A stretch of 64,000 bases of DNA from Dyadobacter alkalitolerans DSM 23607 (lineage in GTDB: Bacteria; Bacteroidota; Bacteroidia; Cytophagales; Spirosomataceae): NCBI RefSeq assembly GCF_000428845.1, contig NZ_AUAS01000005.1, positions 124,001-188,000 on the forward strand, written 5' to 3'. Positions 35,495-50,026 of the stretch are shown piece by piece; position 1 is the stretch's first letter, and each line of letters starts with the position of its first letter. Position numbers and translations under genes: made by a program. Under the pieces are notes generated by a model. It had not been told where the DNA came from, ran no database searches, and saw only the letters and a list, made by a program, of their open reading frames with translations.

Positions 35495-36196
35495 CTATTC
35501 TTTACTCCGCAGGTACACATCATTGCTAATCGATTCCAGCTTCACCTCCGGCCCGCCGCCATTCAGTGTGCCTTCCAGCAAATAGCCCACGATCGGGTTT
35601 TTCTCTTTTTTGTTTTTAAAATCAATGTCAAAATCGGAATAGACTTGTCCGGTTATGGTTTTCATGGCAACATTAATTCCTCTGGATTTGGGCCAGCTCA
35701 TATCCACAAATCCGCTGATCGTTTTCGCATGAACGGTTGTAGTAGCGCCTTGAATGTCGATGTTCCCGTCGATCGTTTCCAGTTTGAGCTTGGCATTGCG
35801 CGGCAAAAACACCTGGTAATTTATTTCTTTGCACAAATAGTATCGCTGCTTTCCGTCCTTATCATTCCATGAGCTCCGATTGTTTCCGGGACAATCTTCT
35901 GCTTTGCCCTGCCTAAGCAGTTTATCATCAAATCCAACTTCTACAATCACTTCATCGGACGTTGCGCGGTCGGTTACGAGCAGTGCGTCGTTTAATTGGT
36001 TATTATTAATGACCGCCCGGATTTTCACGTAAACCTCCTCTTTGTCCCAATAGCGGACCTGAATGCTGTCGGCAAACTTCAAGTTCAGGTTTGCGGTTTG
36101 GCCTTCCTTGTAAGGCAACTTTTTTTCGATGATTTTCTGGGCAGATAAAGGCCCTGCGAGCAATGCTAAAACGATTATTAAAAGTCTGTTTTTCAT
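35495..36196 (-). CDS. Secreted DUF4097-like putative adhesin 2
   Basis: A 233-residue protein with a signal peptide (residues 1-19, ending LSAQ). The body is a repeated beta-strand pattern (LKLETIDGNIDIQG, VHAKTISGFVDMSW, AMKTITGQVYSDF, VKLESISNDVYLRSK) like DUF4097, predicted beta-helix or solenoid proteins. Two cysteines lie in ED-C-PGNN and YYL-C-KEI. It is the last gene of the operon that starts with an ECF sigma factor and follows its paralogue after 21 bp. In such operons the adhesin-like genes may make the response output of the sigma factor; that is inference. Confidence 0.72.
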   Translation of the reverse strand: MKNRLLIIVLALLAGPLSAQKIIEKKLPYKEGQTANLNLKFADSIQVRYWDKEEVYVKIRAVINNNQLNDALLVTDRATSDEVIVEVGFDDKLLRQGKAEDCPGNNRSSWNDKDGKQRYYLCKEINYQVFLPRNAKLKLETIDGNIDIQGATTTVHAKTISGFVDMSWPKSRGINVAMKTITGQVYSDFDIDFKNKKEKNPIVGYLLEGTLNGGGPEVKLESISNDVYLRSKE

Positions 36197-36217
36197 AACA
36201 TTATATGGCCAAAGTGG

Positions 36218-37003
36218 TTATTTTTTCCTGATGTAAATGTTACCGCTGATCGTATTGAGCTGCATTTCAACCCCGCCGCCGTTCGTTGAGCCTTCAATGT
36301 TGCTTCCACCACCCACTTTGGAAAGCCCGTCTTTGGTGTTTCTGGTGCCGAGGTCAAAATCTGTGTACATTTCACCGTTAATGGAACGCAGCTTCATCGT
36401 CGACTTTGCGGTTGCAGGCAACGTCACATCCACTTCGCCGCTGATGGACGAAATTGCGGTCGGCTTACTCTGGTTTAGTGCGGAAAAAACTACGTCCACG
36501 TCACCACTCGTCGTGTTGGCCACCACCGGCCCTGTTACATTGGTCAGCTGAATGTTGGCACCATTGGTTTTAATTTCAAGATCTCCATCCATATTGCTGA
36601 TCGCGATCTTGGACCCACCCTGCCAGTTCACTTCCTGAAAAAGCACCGAAACCTGCCTGGGTATACGGATCGTGTATTTGGCCTCCTTGCGCGTCACTTT
36701 CTCCACTTTGATCCCGCTCGCATCTGCTGTAACCGACAGCCCCATTCCCGTGTTGTCTACACCAGCATAATACAATGGTTTTAAACCCTTCGCCCGCTCC
36801 GGCGGCGCTTCATAACCTAAAGTCGTCTGGATCACGATTTCGTCGCCCGCATATCCTTCGATCTTCACCTGACTAGCAGCCATTTCGATGGTTACCTTTT
36901 TATCTTTCGAGTTGGCCAGCTTGGCTTTGTATTCTGGCGTCTGAGCTATGGATTCGGCAAGGCATAGCAAGCAACCCATACTTATTAAAAGTATTTTTTT
37001 CAT
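36218..37003 (-). CDS. Secreted DUF4097-like putative adhesin 1
   Basis: A 261-residue protein with a signal peptide (residues 1-20, ending SIAQ). As in the next gene, strand repeats of the form AISNMDGDLEIKTNGANI, VVANTTSGDVDVVF, AISSISGEVDVTL and KLRSINGEMYTDFD build a beta-solenoid of the DUF4097 type. It has no membrane anchor or sorting domain. It follows the anti-sigma gene by 57 bp and precedes its paralogue by 21 bp. Substrate or partner unknown. Confidence 0.72.
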   Translation of the reverse strand: MKKILLISMGCLLCLAESIAQTPEYKAKLANSKDKKVTIEMAASQVKIEGYAGDEIVIQTTLGYEAPPERAKGLKPLYYAGVDNTGMGLSVTADASGIKVEKVTRKEAKYTIRIPRQVSVLFQEVNWQGGSKIAISNMDGDLEIKTNGANIQLTNVTGPVVANTTSGDVDVVFSALNQSKPTAISSISGEVDVTLPATAKSTMKLRSINGEMYTDFDLGTRNTKDGLSKVGGGSNIEGSTNGGGVEMQLNTISGNIYIRKK

Positions 37004-37060
37004 GGTTTTAATTAAAATGTAAATGGATTAAAAAAGCGTAATGTCTTTGTTCAGAAGCAT

Positions 37061-37834
37061 TTAAACGTCCGCAGCGATAAGCTCACTGACTCCCTGCTGC
37101 GCTTTAAGCCGGACCACTTCCAGCACTTCCTGGTTTCTGGCCAACTGCTGAAATGGTTCAACCGCCCGCTTTTCTTTGTTCGAAACCAAGATTTCGATCA
37201 GCATAATCTGAATGTTGGGATCGGTTTGAATAGCCAGGGAATGCATAAGCGCTTCTGCTACATTATCCTCATTATCAAACCGTTGCAATGCCTGACAAGC
37301 CGCAAGCCTCACATTAACATTCGGATCGAAATTGAGTGTATTGATCAGTAGCTGCGTAATGTCCTTATCCAGGTTTGAAAGTGCATAGCTCTGATTCACG
37401 GCCTGAATGCGTTCGCTGGCCGATGTGGAATTCATTTTTTCAAACGCAAGCACATTTTTCATTTCCAGCTGCGACACCGACTCTTTTGAAGCTATCAACG
37501 GATTCCCCGCACTATCGCGCTCCTGAAATACACGCCCTCCCAAAAACCCGACGATCAACAGCGCCAACCCCGCAGCAATCCTGACCAGCCAGCGGCCAAA
37601 AGTGCGCATCGGACTTTGTTTCGGCGGATCAAGCAACATTAATAATTCACTGCCGAATGTCAGGGACGGATGTTCGTTTCTTGCCTCCACAAAGTAACCA
37701 AATTGTGCTGCGTGGCTCATCAAATGTTCGGGAACGTCACCACTTTGGAAAAAGCGTTTAAGTTCCTTTTCTTCTTCAATGGTCGTTTCACCTTCGTAAT
37801 ATTTTTCTAATAGTTTCTCAATATCCTGATTCAT
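37061..37834 (-). CDS. Membrane anti-sigma-like protein with HEAT repeats
   Basis: A 257-residue protein from the ATG at 37834 (MNQDIEKLLEKYYEGETTIEEEKELKRFF, start only), overlapping the sigma gene stop by 17 bp; a longer start at 37906 is unlikely. The first ~90 residues are an acidic helical region of the kind that binds ECF sigma factors. A single membrane segment follows (LVRIAAGLALLIVGFLGG, near residues 105-122). The outside half is built of alpha-helical repeats (DPNVNVRLAACQALQRF, DPNIQIMLIEILVSN) that look like HEAT repeats. It is most likely the regulator of the sigma factor, with the repeats as the sensory part. It also matches a 'putative zinc-finger' style gene product only loosely, since no zinc motif is seen. 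Confidence 0.72.
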   Translation of the reverse strand: MNQDIEKLLEKYYEGETTIEEEKELKRFFQSGDVPEHLMSHAAQFGYFVEARNEHPSLTFGSELLMLLDPPKQSPMRTFGRWLVRIAAGLALLIVGFLGGRVFQERDSAGNPLIASKESVSQLEMKNVLAFEKMNSTSASERIQAVNQSYALSNLDKDITQLLINTLNFDPNVNVRLAACQALQRFDNEDNVAEALMHSLAIQTDPNIQIMLIEILVSNKEKRAVEPFQQLARNQEVLEVVRLKAQQGVSELIAADV

Positions 37835-38336
37835 AATCGTTTGCTTTAAGATAATTCTCCCGAAGCTTCTGCCTCGCCCTCGAAAGGATCGTACGAATGT
37901 TCGCATTGCTCAATCCCGTAACCTGCTCAATCTCCTCGAATGAATATTCTTCCACATCGCGCAAATGCAGCACGAGTTTGTGCTGTTCGGGTAGCTCGCC
38001 GATGAGCTTGTGGATGAGCGCCGCGCTGTCGCTGTTTTCCAGTTGCCGGTGCGGCGACAATTCCGCTGCCTGCACGCTGGTAACGTCTGCACCGTTTTGC
38101 ATTTTCTGCTTATGATGCGATTTGAGCCTGTCCATGCAAAGGTTTTTCGTCATCTGCACAGCCAGTGCTTCGACGCTATGATATGTTTCCAGCTGCTGCC
38201 TGTTCGTCCACAACCTCAGCAACACATCCTGAATGGCATCTTCCGCCTCCTCGCGGTTGCGAAGAAACATTTGCGCCAATCTGAAAAGGCGTCCCTGCAC
38301 GGGAAGGATGCGTTGGTTAAAGGCTTGTAAATCCAT
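37818..38336 (-). CDS. ECF-type RNA polymerase sigma factor
   Basis: A 172-residue sigma-70 family factor. Region 2 includes NREEAEDAIQDVLLRLW and LAVQMTKNLCMDRLKS; region 4 includes LPEQHKLVLHLRDVEEYSFEEI with the helix-turn-helix LSNANIRTILSRARQKLRE. It is first in an operon with an anti-sigma-like membrane protein (17-bp overlap) and two adhesin-like genes. When freed it would direct RNA polymerase to its own operon. No cognate promoter motif was verified. Confidence 0.88.
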   Translation of the reverse strand: MDLQAFNQRILPVQGRLFRLAQMFLRNREEAEDAIQDVLLRLWTNRQQLETYHSVEALAVQMTKNLCMDRLKSHHKQKMQNGADVTSVQAAELSPHRQLENSDSAALIHKLIGELPEQHKLVLHLRDVEEYSFEEIEQVTGLSNANIRTILSRARQKLRENYLKANDYESGY

Positions 38337-38535
38337 TCACATACAAAGACGACCAAGCCAGCGCTTCGTTACAGGTTGGGAGGAATATTTTTCAATTGGG
38401 GTTAAAATTGTCTTGTGTTTGCTACCGTATGCTGTATTTGGACTTTTTCTGATTTTAAACGTTTGCACTTGGATGAGATCAAAAAATATTTTTTAGATTT
38501 GAAGCTCAGTAAAATACACACGGAACAAGGCTATA

Positions 38536-38739
38536 ATGGAAGCACTAAACATTTTATCTTCTATCGTCATCATCACAGCCTTTGCGGCGGTGGTTTATAA
38601 AACTGCGAAGCTTTTTTACAAGCTGATTACTAATGCAGATCTAACTATAACCAACAAAAGAACCGGCAAATCCATAAAAATGGGAGCCCACCCTACTCCT
38701 GGTTTTGCAGAAAAACTACTGGATGTGCTCAATTCATGA
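38536..38739 (+). CDS. Small membrane protein, first of a two-gene pair
   Basis: A 67-residue protein. Its N-terminus is a membrane segment (ILSSIVIITAFAAVVYKTAKLF) and its C-terminal half a hydrophilic stretch (DLTITNKRTGKSIKMGAHPTPG). No family recognised. The stop TGA overlaps the start of the next gene (ATGA at 38736-38739), so the two are made together. The stretch looks AT-richer than its flanks by eye. Membrane-protein pairs of this sort occur in toxin-antitoxin, phage-exclusion and signalling loci, but nothing here points to one. Confidence 0.55.
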   Translation: MEALNILSSIVIITAFAAVVYKTAKLFYKLITNADLTITNKRTGKSIKMGAHPTPGFAEKLLDVLNS

Positions 38740-39098
38740 CCAGTGTTTCTTCTGAATCCGGTAATGTTCCAAAAAGACAGGCTGTCAAGGTTACAGGAAT
38801 CACTTTTGTTCTGACCAGTATTGCTAATAAGGTCAGTGATCCCACCTACAAGGATTGGCTCGTATCTTTGAGTCCATTGTTCGGGTATTTGCTTCATCTG
38901 GTTTATGCAGTCGTAGCTTGCGAAATTTCATTCGCTTACTTTCAAAACCGCGTAAATCGCTTTGTGAAAGAATTGAAGCTAAGAAAAACGGATCCGGAAT
39001 GCGATGAAATTGAATCAAAGCAAATCGACAAAGAGATGGCCGATATGCGCAAAGTTTTAATAGAAAGGCGCATAAAGGATCTTAACGCTCGGTTTTGA
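38736..39098 (+). CDS. Membrane protein with charged C-terminal tail, second of the pair
   Basis: A 120-residue protein. The middle holds one or two hydrophobic segments (LSPLFGYLLHLVYAVVACEISFAYF). The last ~45 residues are rich in charge and look like a cytoplasmic coiled coil (FVKELKLRK...ESKQIDKEMADMRKVLIERR). Start ATG overlaps the previous gene's stop. No family recognised. The layout suggests a two-component membrane complex whose tail faces the cytoplasm. Confidence 0.5.
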   Translation: MTSVSSESGNVPKRQAVKVTGITFVLTSIANKVSDPTYKDWLVSLSPLFGYLLHLVYAVVACEISFAYFQNRVNRFVKELKLRKTDPECDEIESKQIDKEMADMRKVLIERRIKDLNARF

Positions 39099-39320
39099 TT
39101 TCCGCCCTAGGCAATGTATCCAAAAGACTATTGGCAGTTTCTGGTACAACATCAAGGCATTTCTTGCCAAACTAGCACAACCCCTAATTACATTTCAGAC
39201 ACAGGAAATTGCAATCCGGAGATCGGATAGCACATATTGCACAACTTCAATCTGGATTAAGCGGATTACGGGGCTAATTTGTCATGAAATCAAATGCATT
39301 GTTACTCAATATTCTTAGCC

Positions 39321-39623
39321 ATGAACCTGAAATTTTCTACTATTATCCTCGGCTCCGTGCTTGTCGGCGGAACCATTACGGCCATTTGTCTCAGAGTTGG
39401 ACAAAAGCCCTTGCCACAGGAAGCCTTGGAAGCGAATGCTGTACCAATAGAAACTGTGCCGAGCTGTAAATATGTATACGACGAGATTGCCCATAAGCTC
39501 GTGGCTTACAGTCCAACAGAAAAGTGCGCGACTGTCCAGAGCAATTTCTCTTTCAAGATCGGCAGCCGGGTTTCAGATCTTACAAAAGAGTCATTGACAG
39601 AGCCTCAGATTGTTACGCTTTAA
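39321..39623 (+). CDS. Secreted small hypothetical protein
   Basis: A 100-residue protein from the ATG at 39321 (MNLKFSTIILGSVLVGGTIT); an earlier in-frame ATG at 39294 is possible. The N-terminus is a signal or anchor sequence. The rest is short, with two cysteines (PSC-KYVYDEI and EK-C-ATVQSN) that may form a disulfide. No family recognised. Its end is only 2 bp from the convergent enolase-superfamily gene. Confidence 0.45.
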   Translation: MNLKFSTIILGSVLVGGTITAICLRVGQKPLPQEALEANAVPIETVPSCKYVYDEIAHKLVAYSPTEKCATVQSNFSFKIGSRVSDLTKESLTEPQIVTL

Positions 39624-39625
39624 AT

Positions 39626-41038
39626 TCATTGCGCTGTGTCAAACATCTCCTCGTAGTGTGGTGATGGCGTGAGTATGCCACCGCTTTCGGCATAAAATGT
39701 TGCGTCGGTGAGGTAAACACCTTTTTGCGTACGAATCCAGGAACCGTCTTTTTTGGGATGATAGGTCATTAATTTCTCCCAGTTTTTGTAATACTGGTGA
39801 CCATTCGTCTCCTGTAAACCAACGGTCATGCCTGGAAAAGGCTGCAACCTTGCCGCCACATTCTTGTTCCAGTCTACCAAAATCGGATTAACGGTCAGAT
39901 CGGCGCAGAAACAGGGGACTTTTTTTTCGTAGGCGAGCTGCGTGATTTTCATGGTCATGCTCAGCGTTTTAGCGATTGCTTTGACGGCAATAGCGCTGTA
40001 ACCCAGTTCGATCCGGTGCGCTGCATCCTCCACGGTGTGCGCACTTTCGTCGGCGGCTACGCGCACGCCCATATCACCCACAAAAGCCTCGTTACGCTCT
40101 TCAAACGGCTCTTCGATCACCGCAATCTGGTCGAATGCACCGATCTTTTGCGCATGATCCAGGAAGCGGAGCAACGTTTCTTTTTTCTCATATCGCCCGT
40201 TTGCATCGAAATAATACGGGATCTTGCCATTCTGCGTGTAGGGAGTTTCGTAATGTCCGATTGCCTTGTGTACAGCGCTCAGGAAGGCAATGTCCTTCTC
40301 GATCATTTCCTGTTGCGTCCCCGCCGAGCCGGTTTTCAATTTCATGATAAAATAACCTTCATCTGCTGCCTGCTTGATCCGCTCCGCCGAAGTACCCACA
40401 CTGAAAGAAGGAATACTCGCCACTTTTTCATGCCTGTGTGACAAGCCGGGCTGGTATGCCGCAGGAATAAGCTGATCGAATTGATCAATGTTGTTTTCCT
40501 TGGCATATAAAAGCCATGCAGCATTGTCGACACTTACCAATGCATTGAGTGCAAACGTTTTACGCAGGTCAGGGTTGCCCGTGATCTTTTTTCCGTAAGC
40601 CAAAACCTCCGGCAGGATGTCGTCCAGCAATTTTACCGGATCTGAGAATGTCGTGCCCTTGATCATTTGCAAAGCCCGTTCCGTCATGGCGTACATCAAT
40701 GCATTTCCGGCACTCTCTGAATGTCCCGCAAAAACCTTAGAATCAGACCATAACACGCCCTGTGTGCCAATCCCAATTTTCCTGATCCCGGATTCGGATT
40801 CCAGCAGCGAGATCGCCTGCCAGCTGTCTGTAATAGCGCTTCCCTTAAACCTGTACGGGTTCAGCGGCTCTCTTTCAAAATTGGAATTAACGTTTTTGAT
40901 CCGGATCGTTTTCATGGGTTTAGGAAGATGCATAGATGCGCTTTTGAGTTCCGGCGCCAGCATGCCGGCTGCCGCGATGACGCCTGCCCGGTTGATGAAG
41001 TCGCGCCGGGAAATGTTTTCATCGTTTTTTGTGAACAT
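39626..41038 (-). CDS. Exported enolase-superfamily enzyme (mandelate racemase/muconate lactonizing type)
   Basis: A 470-residue enzyme with a twin-arginine signal (SRRDFINRAGVIAAAGML, residues 10-27), so folded export by Tat is expected. The metal ligands of the enolase superfamily are visible in order: YYFDANGRY (Asp), VIEEPFEE (Glu) and VAADESAH (Asp). Base-like lysines are in MKLKTGS and AIAVKAIAKT. This pattern marks MR/MLE-group enzymes such as dipeptide epimerases or sugar-acid dehydratases; the substrate is not predictable. It stands alone. Bacteroidota often export such enzymes for sugar-acid or peptidoglycan-derived substrates. Confidence 0.8.
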   Translation of the reverse strand: MFTKNDENISRRDFINRAGVIAAAGMLAPELKSASMHLPKPMKTIRIKNVNSNFEREPLNPYRFKGSAITDSWQAISLLESESGIRKIGIGTQGVLWSDSKVFAGHSESAGNALMYAMTERALQMIKGTTFSDPVKLLDDILPEVLAYGKKITGNPDLRKTFALNALVSVDNAAWLLYAKENNIDQFDQLIPAAYQPGLSHRHEKVASIPSFSVGTSAERIKQAADEGYFIMKLKTGSAGTQQEMIEKDIAFLSAVHKAIGHYETPYTQNGKIPYYFDANGRYEKKETLLRFLDHAQKIGAFDQIAVIEEPFEERNEAFVGDMGVRVAADESAHTVEDAAHRIELGYSAIAVKAIAKTLSMTMKITQLAYEKKVPCFCADLTVNPILVDWNKNVAARLQPFPGMTVGLQETNGHQYYKNWEKLMTYHPKKDGSWIRTQKGVYLTDATFYAESGGILTPSPHYEEMFDTAQ

Positions 41039-41298
41039 GGAAATTACCTTTTACAGACAGTTTATTCAAAGGACTCAGGAATGCACAACTACCCTGACAG
41101 AGCCATATTTCCCGGATTATTCACATGTTTTTTCCGTTGCCTAAGTTTTTTGCAATGGATTGTCCCGATTTTCCTATCTGAAAATGGAAACCAGTATATT
41201 TGGCCTTAATCCTCCTCTCGCTGTGTTTTCATTAATGATAGCAGCTTAATAAACCAACTGAACTTATTACTCAATGCTCTTTACAAAAAATGTAATGT

Positions 41299-41991
41299 AT
41301 GGACGACGTGCACTTGCTTTTAATTGATGACGAAGTACAATATAGCGAGCTGACAAAAGAATACCTGGAAATGCGGGGCTGCAAGGTCACACTCAAACAC
41401 GACGGAATGGCCGGCATGGAAGCATTTAAGCAGAAACCTTTTGACCTATGCGTCCTGGATGTGAAAATGCCGAAAAAGGACGGATTTACGCTCGCTGCCG
41501 AAATCAAGGAAATGAACGAGACTATCCCGATCATTTTCCTCACGGGCCAGTCGCTGAAAGAAGATAAAATCAAGGGCCTGACCATCGGCGCGGACGATTA
41601 TCTGACCAAACCTTTCAGTATGGAAGAGCTTTATCTGCGGATCCGCGCCATTTTGAAGCGGGTCAAAATCCATGAAAAAGTACAGGTGATTGATCAATTC
41701 AACATCGGATGTTCGAGCTTTAATGCCGGCTTGCGCGAATTGGCAGTGATGGATAAAGTTATCAAGCTGACTTCTATTGAATCCAAATTACTGAAAATGC
41801 TTTGCGAGCACGAAAACAAGGTTCTTACCCGCGAAGTGGCGATGTTTGGGATTTGGGGAGACGAAGAGGCGTTTCGCGGTTATAGTCTCAACGTATATGT
41901 AAGCAAGATCCGCAAGTTTCTCAAAGAAGATTCCAAGGTCGAAATCCTGAATCTGCATGGTGAAGGTTACACACTGATCAGCAAGGCATAG
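41299..41991 (+). CDS. OmpR-family response regulator
   Basis: A 230-residue regulator. The receiver has the acidic pair DDE, phosphoacceptor Asp in CVLDVKMPKKDG, and Lys in DYLTKPFS. The C-terminal winged helix is of OmpR type (LTSIESKLLKMLCEHENKVLTR, ending with GEGYTLI). It is followed after 3 bp by an HPt-domain gene on the same strand and faces the giant hybrid kinase tail to tail. These three together look like a complete phosphorelay, with this protein as the DNA-binding output. Its target genes are unknown. Confidence 0.88.
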   Translation: MDDVHLLLIDDEVQYSELTKEYLEMRGCKVTLKHDGMAGMEAFKQKPFDLCVLDVKMPKKDGFTLAAEIKEMNETIPIIFLTGQSLKEDKIKGLTIGADDYLTKPFSMEELYLRIRAILKRVKIHEKVQVIDQFNIGCSSFNAGLRELAVMDKVIKLTSIESKLLKMLCEHENKVLTREVAMFGIWGDEEAFRGYSLNVYVSKIRKFLKEDSKVEILNLHGEGYTLISKA

Positions 41992-41994
41992 CAA

Positions 41995-42312
41995 ATGGAT
42001 CTAACTTTTTTACGCAACCTCATGAACGGCGACGAAAGGCTGGTCAGCAACTTCGTCCGGATCTTTCGCGAACAAGCACCTAAACAGGTAGAAGAAATCC
42101 AGGAATCACTCGCCAATGAAGACTGGGAAAACTTCTCAAACCTGGTCCATAGTCTCAAAACACAGTTCGCCTACATGGGACTAACCGACTTATCGGAGCA
42201 AATGAAAATCATGGAGTCCGAAGTGGACAACGGCGATAAAACCCAGCTGAAACCCTTACTGGAACACTTCAATAAAGAATTCCGAATTCTTTCTGAAAAA
42301 GAATTACAATAA
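41995..42312 (+). CDS. HPt phosphotransfer protein
   Basis: A 105-residue protein with the HPt signature HSLKTQFAYMGLTDLSEQMK: the His in NLVHSLKTQ would receive a phosphate, and the following Lys and Gly fit the family. It is fully alpha-helical. It lies 3 bp after the OmpR-type regulator gene and its end is 20 bp from the end of the convergent hybrid kinase. It would pass phosphate from the kinase's own receiver to the response regulator. Domain call is certain in my view; pathway partners are inferred from context. Confidence 0.87.
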   Translation: MDLTFLRNLMNGDERLVSNFVRIFREQAPKQVEEIQESLANEDWENFSNLVHSLKTQFAYMGLTDLSEQMKIMESEVDNGDKTQLKPLLEHFNKEFRILSEKELQ

Positions 42313-42331
42313 GGGATCATTGCCCGTTCAT

Positions 42332-47926
<5,595 letters not shown>

Positions 47927-48081
47927 GCGTATAAGTCTTTTGTTTTAATACAAACCCCACATTATCACTGCACTTAATAAAAGTAGTATCCCCGTTTATG
48001 AACTGAAACAGCGACATGCGGATTTTTATAATTTTTTATACTTTTTAATTTTTGCTTAGATTATGAAGTAATGGCGAAAGG

Positions 48082-48089
48082 TAGATTTG
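48082..48089 (+). promoter_or_regulatory. -7-like element upstream of the StyA-type gene
   Basis: TAGATTTG fits the Bacteroidota -7 consensus TAnnTTTG and lies 30 bp before the start codon at 48120. The nearest upstream TTTG is 27 bp away, longer than the usual 19-21, so the -33 part is weak. Confidence 0.4.
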
Positions 48090-48119
48090 TAACATCAAAA
48101 TGAACTAACCTTCTATACA

Positions 48120-49370
48120 ATGAGAAAAATCGCGATCATGGGTGCCGGGCAATCAGGTTTGCACCTGGCAATCCGCCTTTTGAAAAGTGGTTACGACGTG
48201 ACCATCATTTCAGAAAGATCGGCAGGAGAGATCTTCAATGGCCCGCCAACGGGCGCTACATATTTGTTCAACGACACGTTGCAGCTTGAAAAAGAGCTTG
48301 GGCTTGACCTTTGGAGTGACACAGCCTATCATTCGACGGGCTTTAACATTAATTTCGGAATGCCTGATGGCAATCTGGCATTGAGCATCAATTCCAAAAC
48401 CAGCAAACCGGGCGTGTCTATTGATCAGCGCCTGAAATTCTATCAGTGGATCAAACTCTTTGAAAGAAACGGCGGCAAGTTCATCGTCAGCGACACGACG
48501 CCTTCGGACCTGCTGGCTTGTACGGAGCAATTCGATCTCGTTGTGGTTTCATCCGGCAAAGGTCCGCTTGCTAAGCTTTTTCAGCGCGACGAGGCCAAAT
48601 CCACAAGAGATAAACCTGCCCGTAAACTGCTGCAATTACACATTAATAACTTCGAACATCCGGGCAAAACCAAGTTTACTTCCATTACATTGGACGCAGT
48701 AATGGGAGCCGGCGAGATCATTACAGCCCCATTTTATCAAAAGGACGACATTCAATGCTCATTCATGCTTGTAGAAAGCGTTCCGGGAGGTCCTATGGAT
48801 GTTTTTGACGACGTAAAATCCGGTAGCGAGCAACTGGAAAAAGCCAAGAAAATGATCCGCGAGGTGCTTCCGTGGCGTTATGAAGCCTTTGCCAATGCTG
48901 AAATCATCCGCGATGATGCTTTCCTGAAAGGATCGTTCGCACCCGTTGTGCGCAAGCCGGTTGTGCAGCTCAATTCCACGGCTGCGGTGCTTGGAATCGG
49001 CGACACGGTGATCCTGAATGATCCGATCGTTGGGCAAGGTGGCAACAACGCGACCAAAATGGCGAATGCTTATGCAAAAGCAATCATTGCGCGTGGGGAT
49101 AAGCCATTCGATGTGGCATGGATGAACCAGACTTTTGACGATTTCTGGGAATATTCCAAGCATGTGAACCGTTTCTGCGACATATTCTTGTCTCCCCCGT
49201 CACCGCATGCATTCGACATTCTGGCTGCGGCCAGTCAAAATTCAGGAATCGCTTCTGATTTTGTAAATGGCTTCAACCATCCGCCAAGCCTTTTTCCATG
49301 GCTCGATGATGCGGATGAAGCGCGTAAATATATTGCCAGCAAAATGGCGTCGCTGGAATCGGTCGCTTAA
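48120..49370 (+). CDS. StyA-type FAD-dependent monooxygenase
   Basis: A 416-residue flavoprotein of the styrene/indole monooxygenase (StyA) group. The N-terminus IAIMGAGQSGLHLAIRLLKSG binds FAD; ERSAGEIFNGPPTGATYLF and GDTVILNDPIVGQGGNNATKMA match family motifs. Such enzymes epoxidise styrene or indole using reduced FAD from a separate reductase (StyB). No StyB gene follows. It is divergent from the giant kinase gene by 193 bp, and 131 bp upstream of a molybdenum hydroxylase operon on the same strand; a shared pathway of aromatic oxidation is possible but unproven. True substrate unknown. Confidence 0.78.
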   Translation: MRKIAIMGAGQSGLHLAIRLLKSGYDVTIISERSAGEIFNGPPTGATYLFNDTLQLEKELGLDLWSDTAYHSTGFNINFGMPDGNLALSINSKTSKPGVSIDQRLKFYQWIKLFERNGGKFIVSDTTPSDLLACTEQFDLVVVSSGKGPLAKLFQRDEAKSTRDKPARKLLQLHINNFEHPGKTKFTSITLDAVMGAGEIITAPFYQKDDIQCSFMLVESVPGGPMDVFDDVKSGSEQLEKAKKMIREVLPWRYEAFANAEIIRDDAFLKGSFAPVVRKPVVQLNSTAAVLGIGDTVILNDPIVGQGGNNATKMANAYAKAIIARGDKPFDVAWMNQTFDDFWEYSKHVNRFCDIFLSPPSPHAFDILAAASQNSGIASDFVNGFNHPPSLFPWLDDADEARKYIASKMASLESVA

Positions 49371-49501
49371 AATCCACGCCCAGGATTACGGGACTACATT
49401 TCCCATAACCCCTATATTTATGCCCGTTTAAACATGCTTTCATGGAGGAATAGTTTTTTACGCACCCAAGCATAATCAACAACTATTCACCATTTGCATG
49501 T

Positions 49502-50026
49502 ATGAAAATTGACGCAACGGTTCTGGATCAACCAGTCCAAAGAAAGCAAAAATTGCCTGAATATGAATTAGTTAATTTAACCATCAACGGCCGGTTTTTT
49601 AAACTCAAATTGCAACCCTGGGTCAGTCTTCTCGATGCAATCAGGGAATACGCCGGTCTTACCGGGACCAAAAAGGGATGCGATCATGGCCAATGCGGCG
49701 CCTGCACGGTGCTCATCAACGGCAAACGCATTAATTCCTGCCTGACACTTGCTGTTATGAAAGACGGCGAGGCGATCACAACTATTGAAGGGCTTTCGGA
49801 CGGGACGGTTAACCATCCTTTGCAAGACGCATTTATAGAGCACGACGCTTTCCAGTGCGGTTACTGCACGCCGGGACAAATCTGTTCTGCGGTGGGAATG
49901 CTCAATGAGGGCCGGGCTAATTCTTTGGAGGATGTGCAGGAACTCATGAGCGGCAATATCTGCCGTTGCGGTGCTTATAATAACATTAATGCAGCCATTA
50001 TGGATGTTAAATCTAAAATGGCATGA
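49502..50026 (+). CDS. Molybdenum hydroxylase, [2Fe-2S] subunit (YagT/PaoA-like)
   Basis: A 174-residue small subunit of the xanthine oxidase family. The plant-type [2Fe-2S] cluster ligands are in GCDHGQCGACTVLI and the following C; the second cluster is in CGYCTPGQIC and CRCGAY. It passes electrons from the molybdenum site to FAD. Unlike E. coli PaoA it shows no Tat signal, so the complex is probably cytoplasmic. The stop overlaps the next gene by 4 bp (ATGA). First of a three-gene operon. Confidence 0.9.
   Translation: MKIDATVLDQPVQRKQKLPEYELVNLTINGRFFKLKLQPWVSLLDAIREYAGLTGTKKGCDHGQCGACTVLINGKRINSCLTLAVMKDGEAITTIEGLSDGTVNHPLQDAFIEHDAFQCGYCTPGQICSAVGMLNEGRANSLEDVQELMSGNICRCGAYNNINAAIMDVKSKMA

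Noticed and set aside
40617-41144. Plus-strand frame opposite the enolase-superfamily gene
   Set aside because: The minus strand has the Tat signal and all metal ligands; the plus frame is a shadow.
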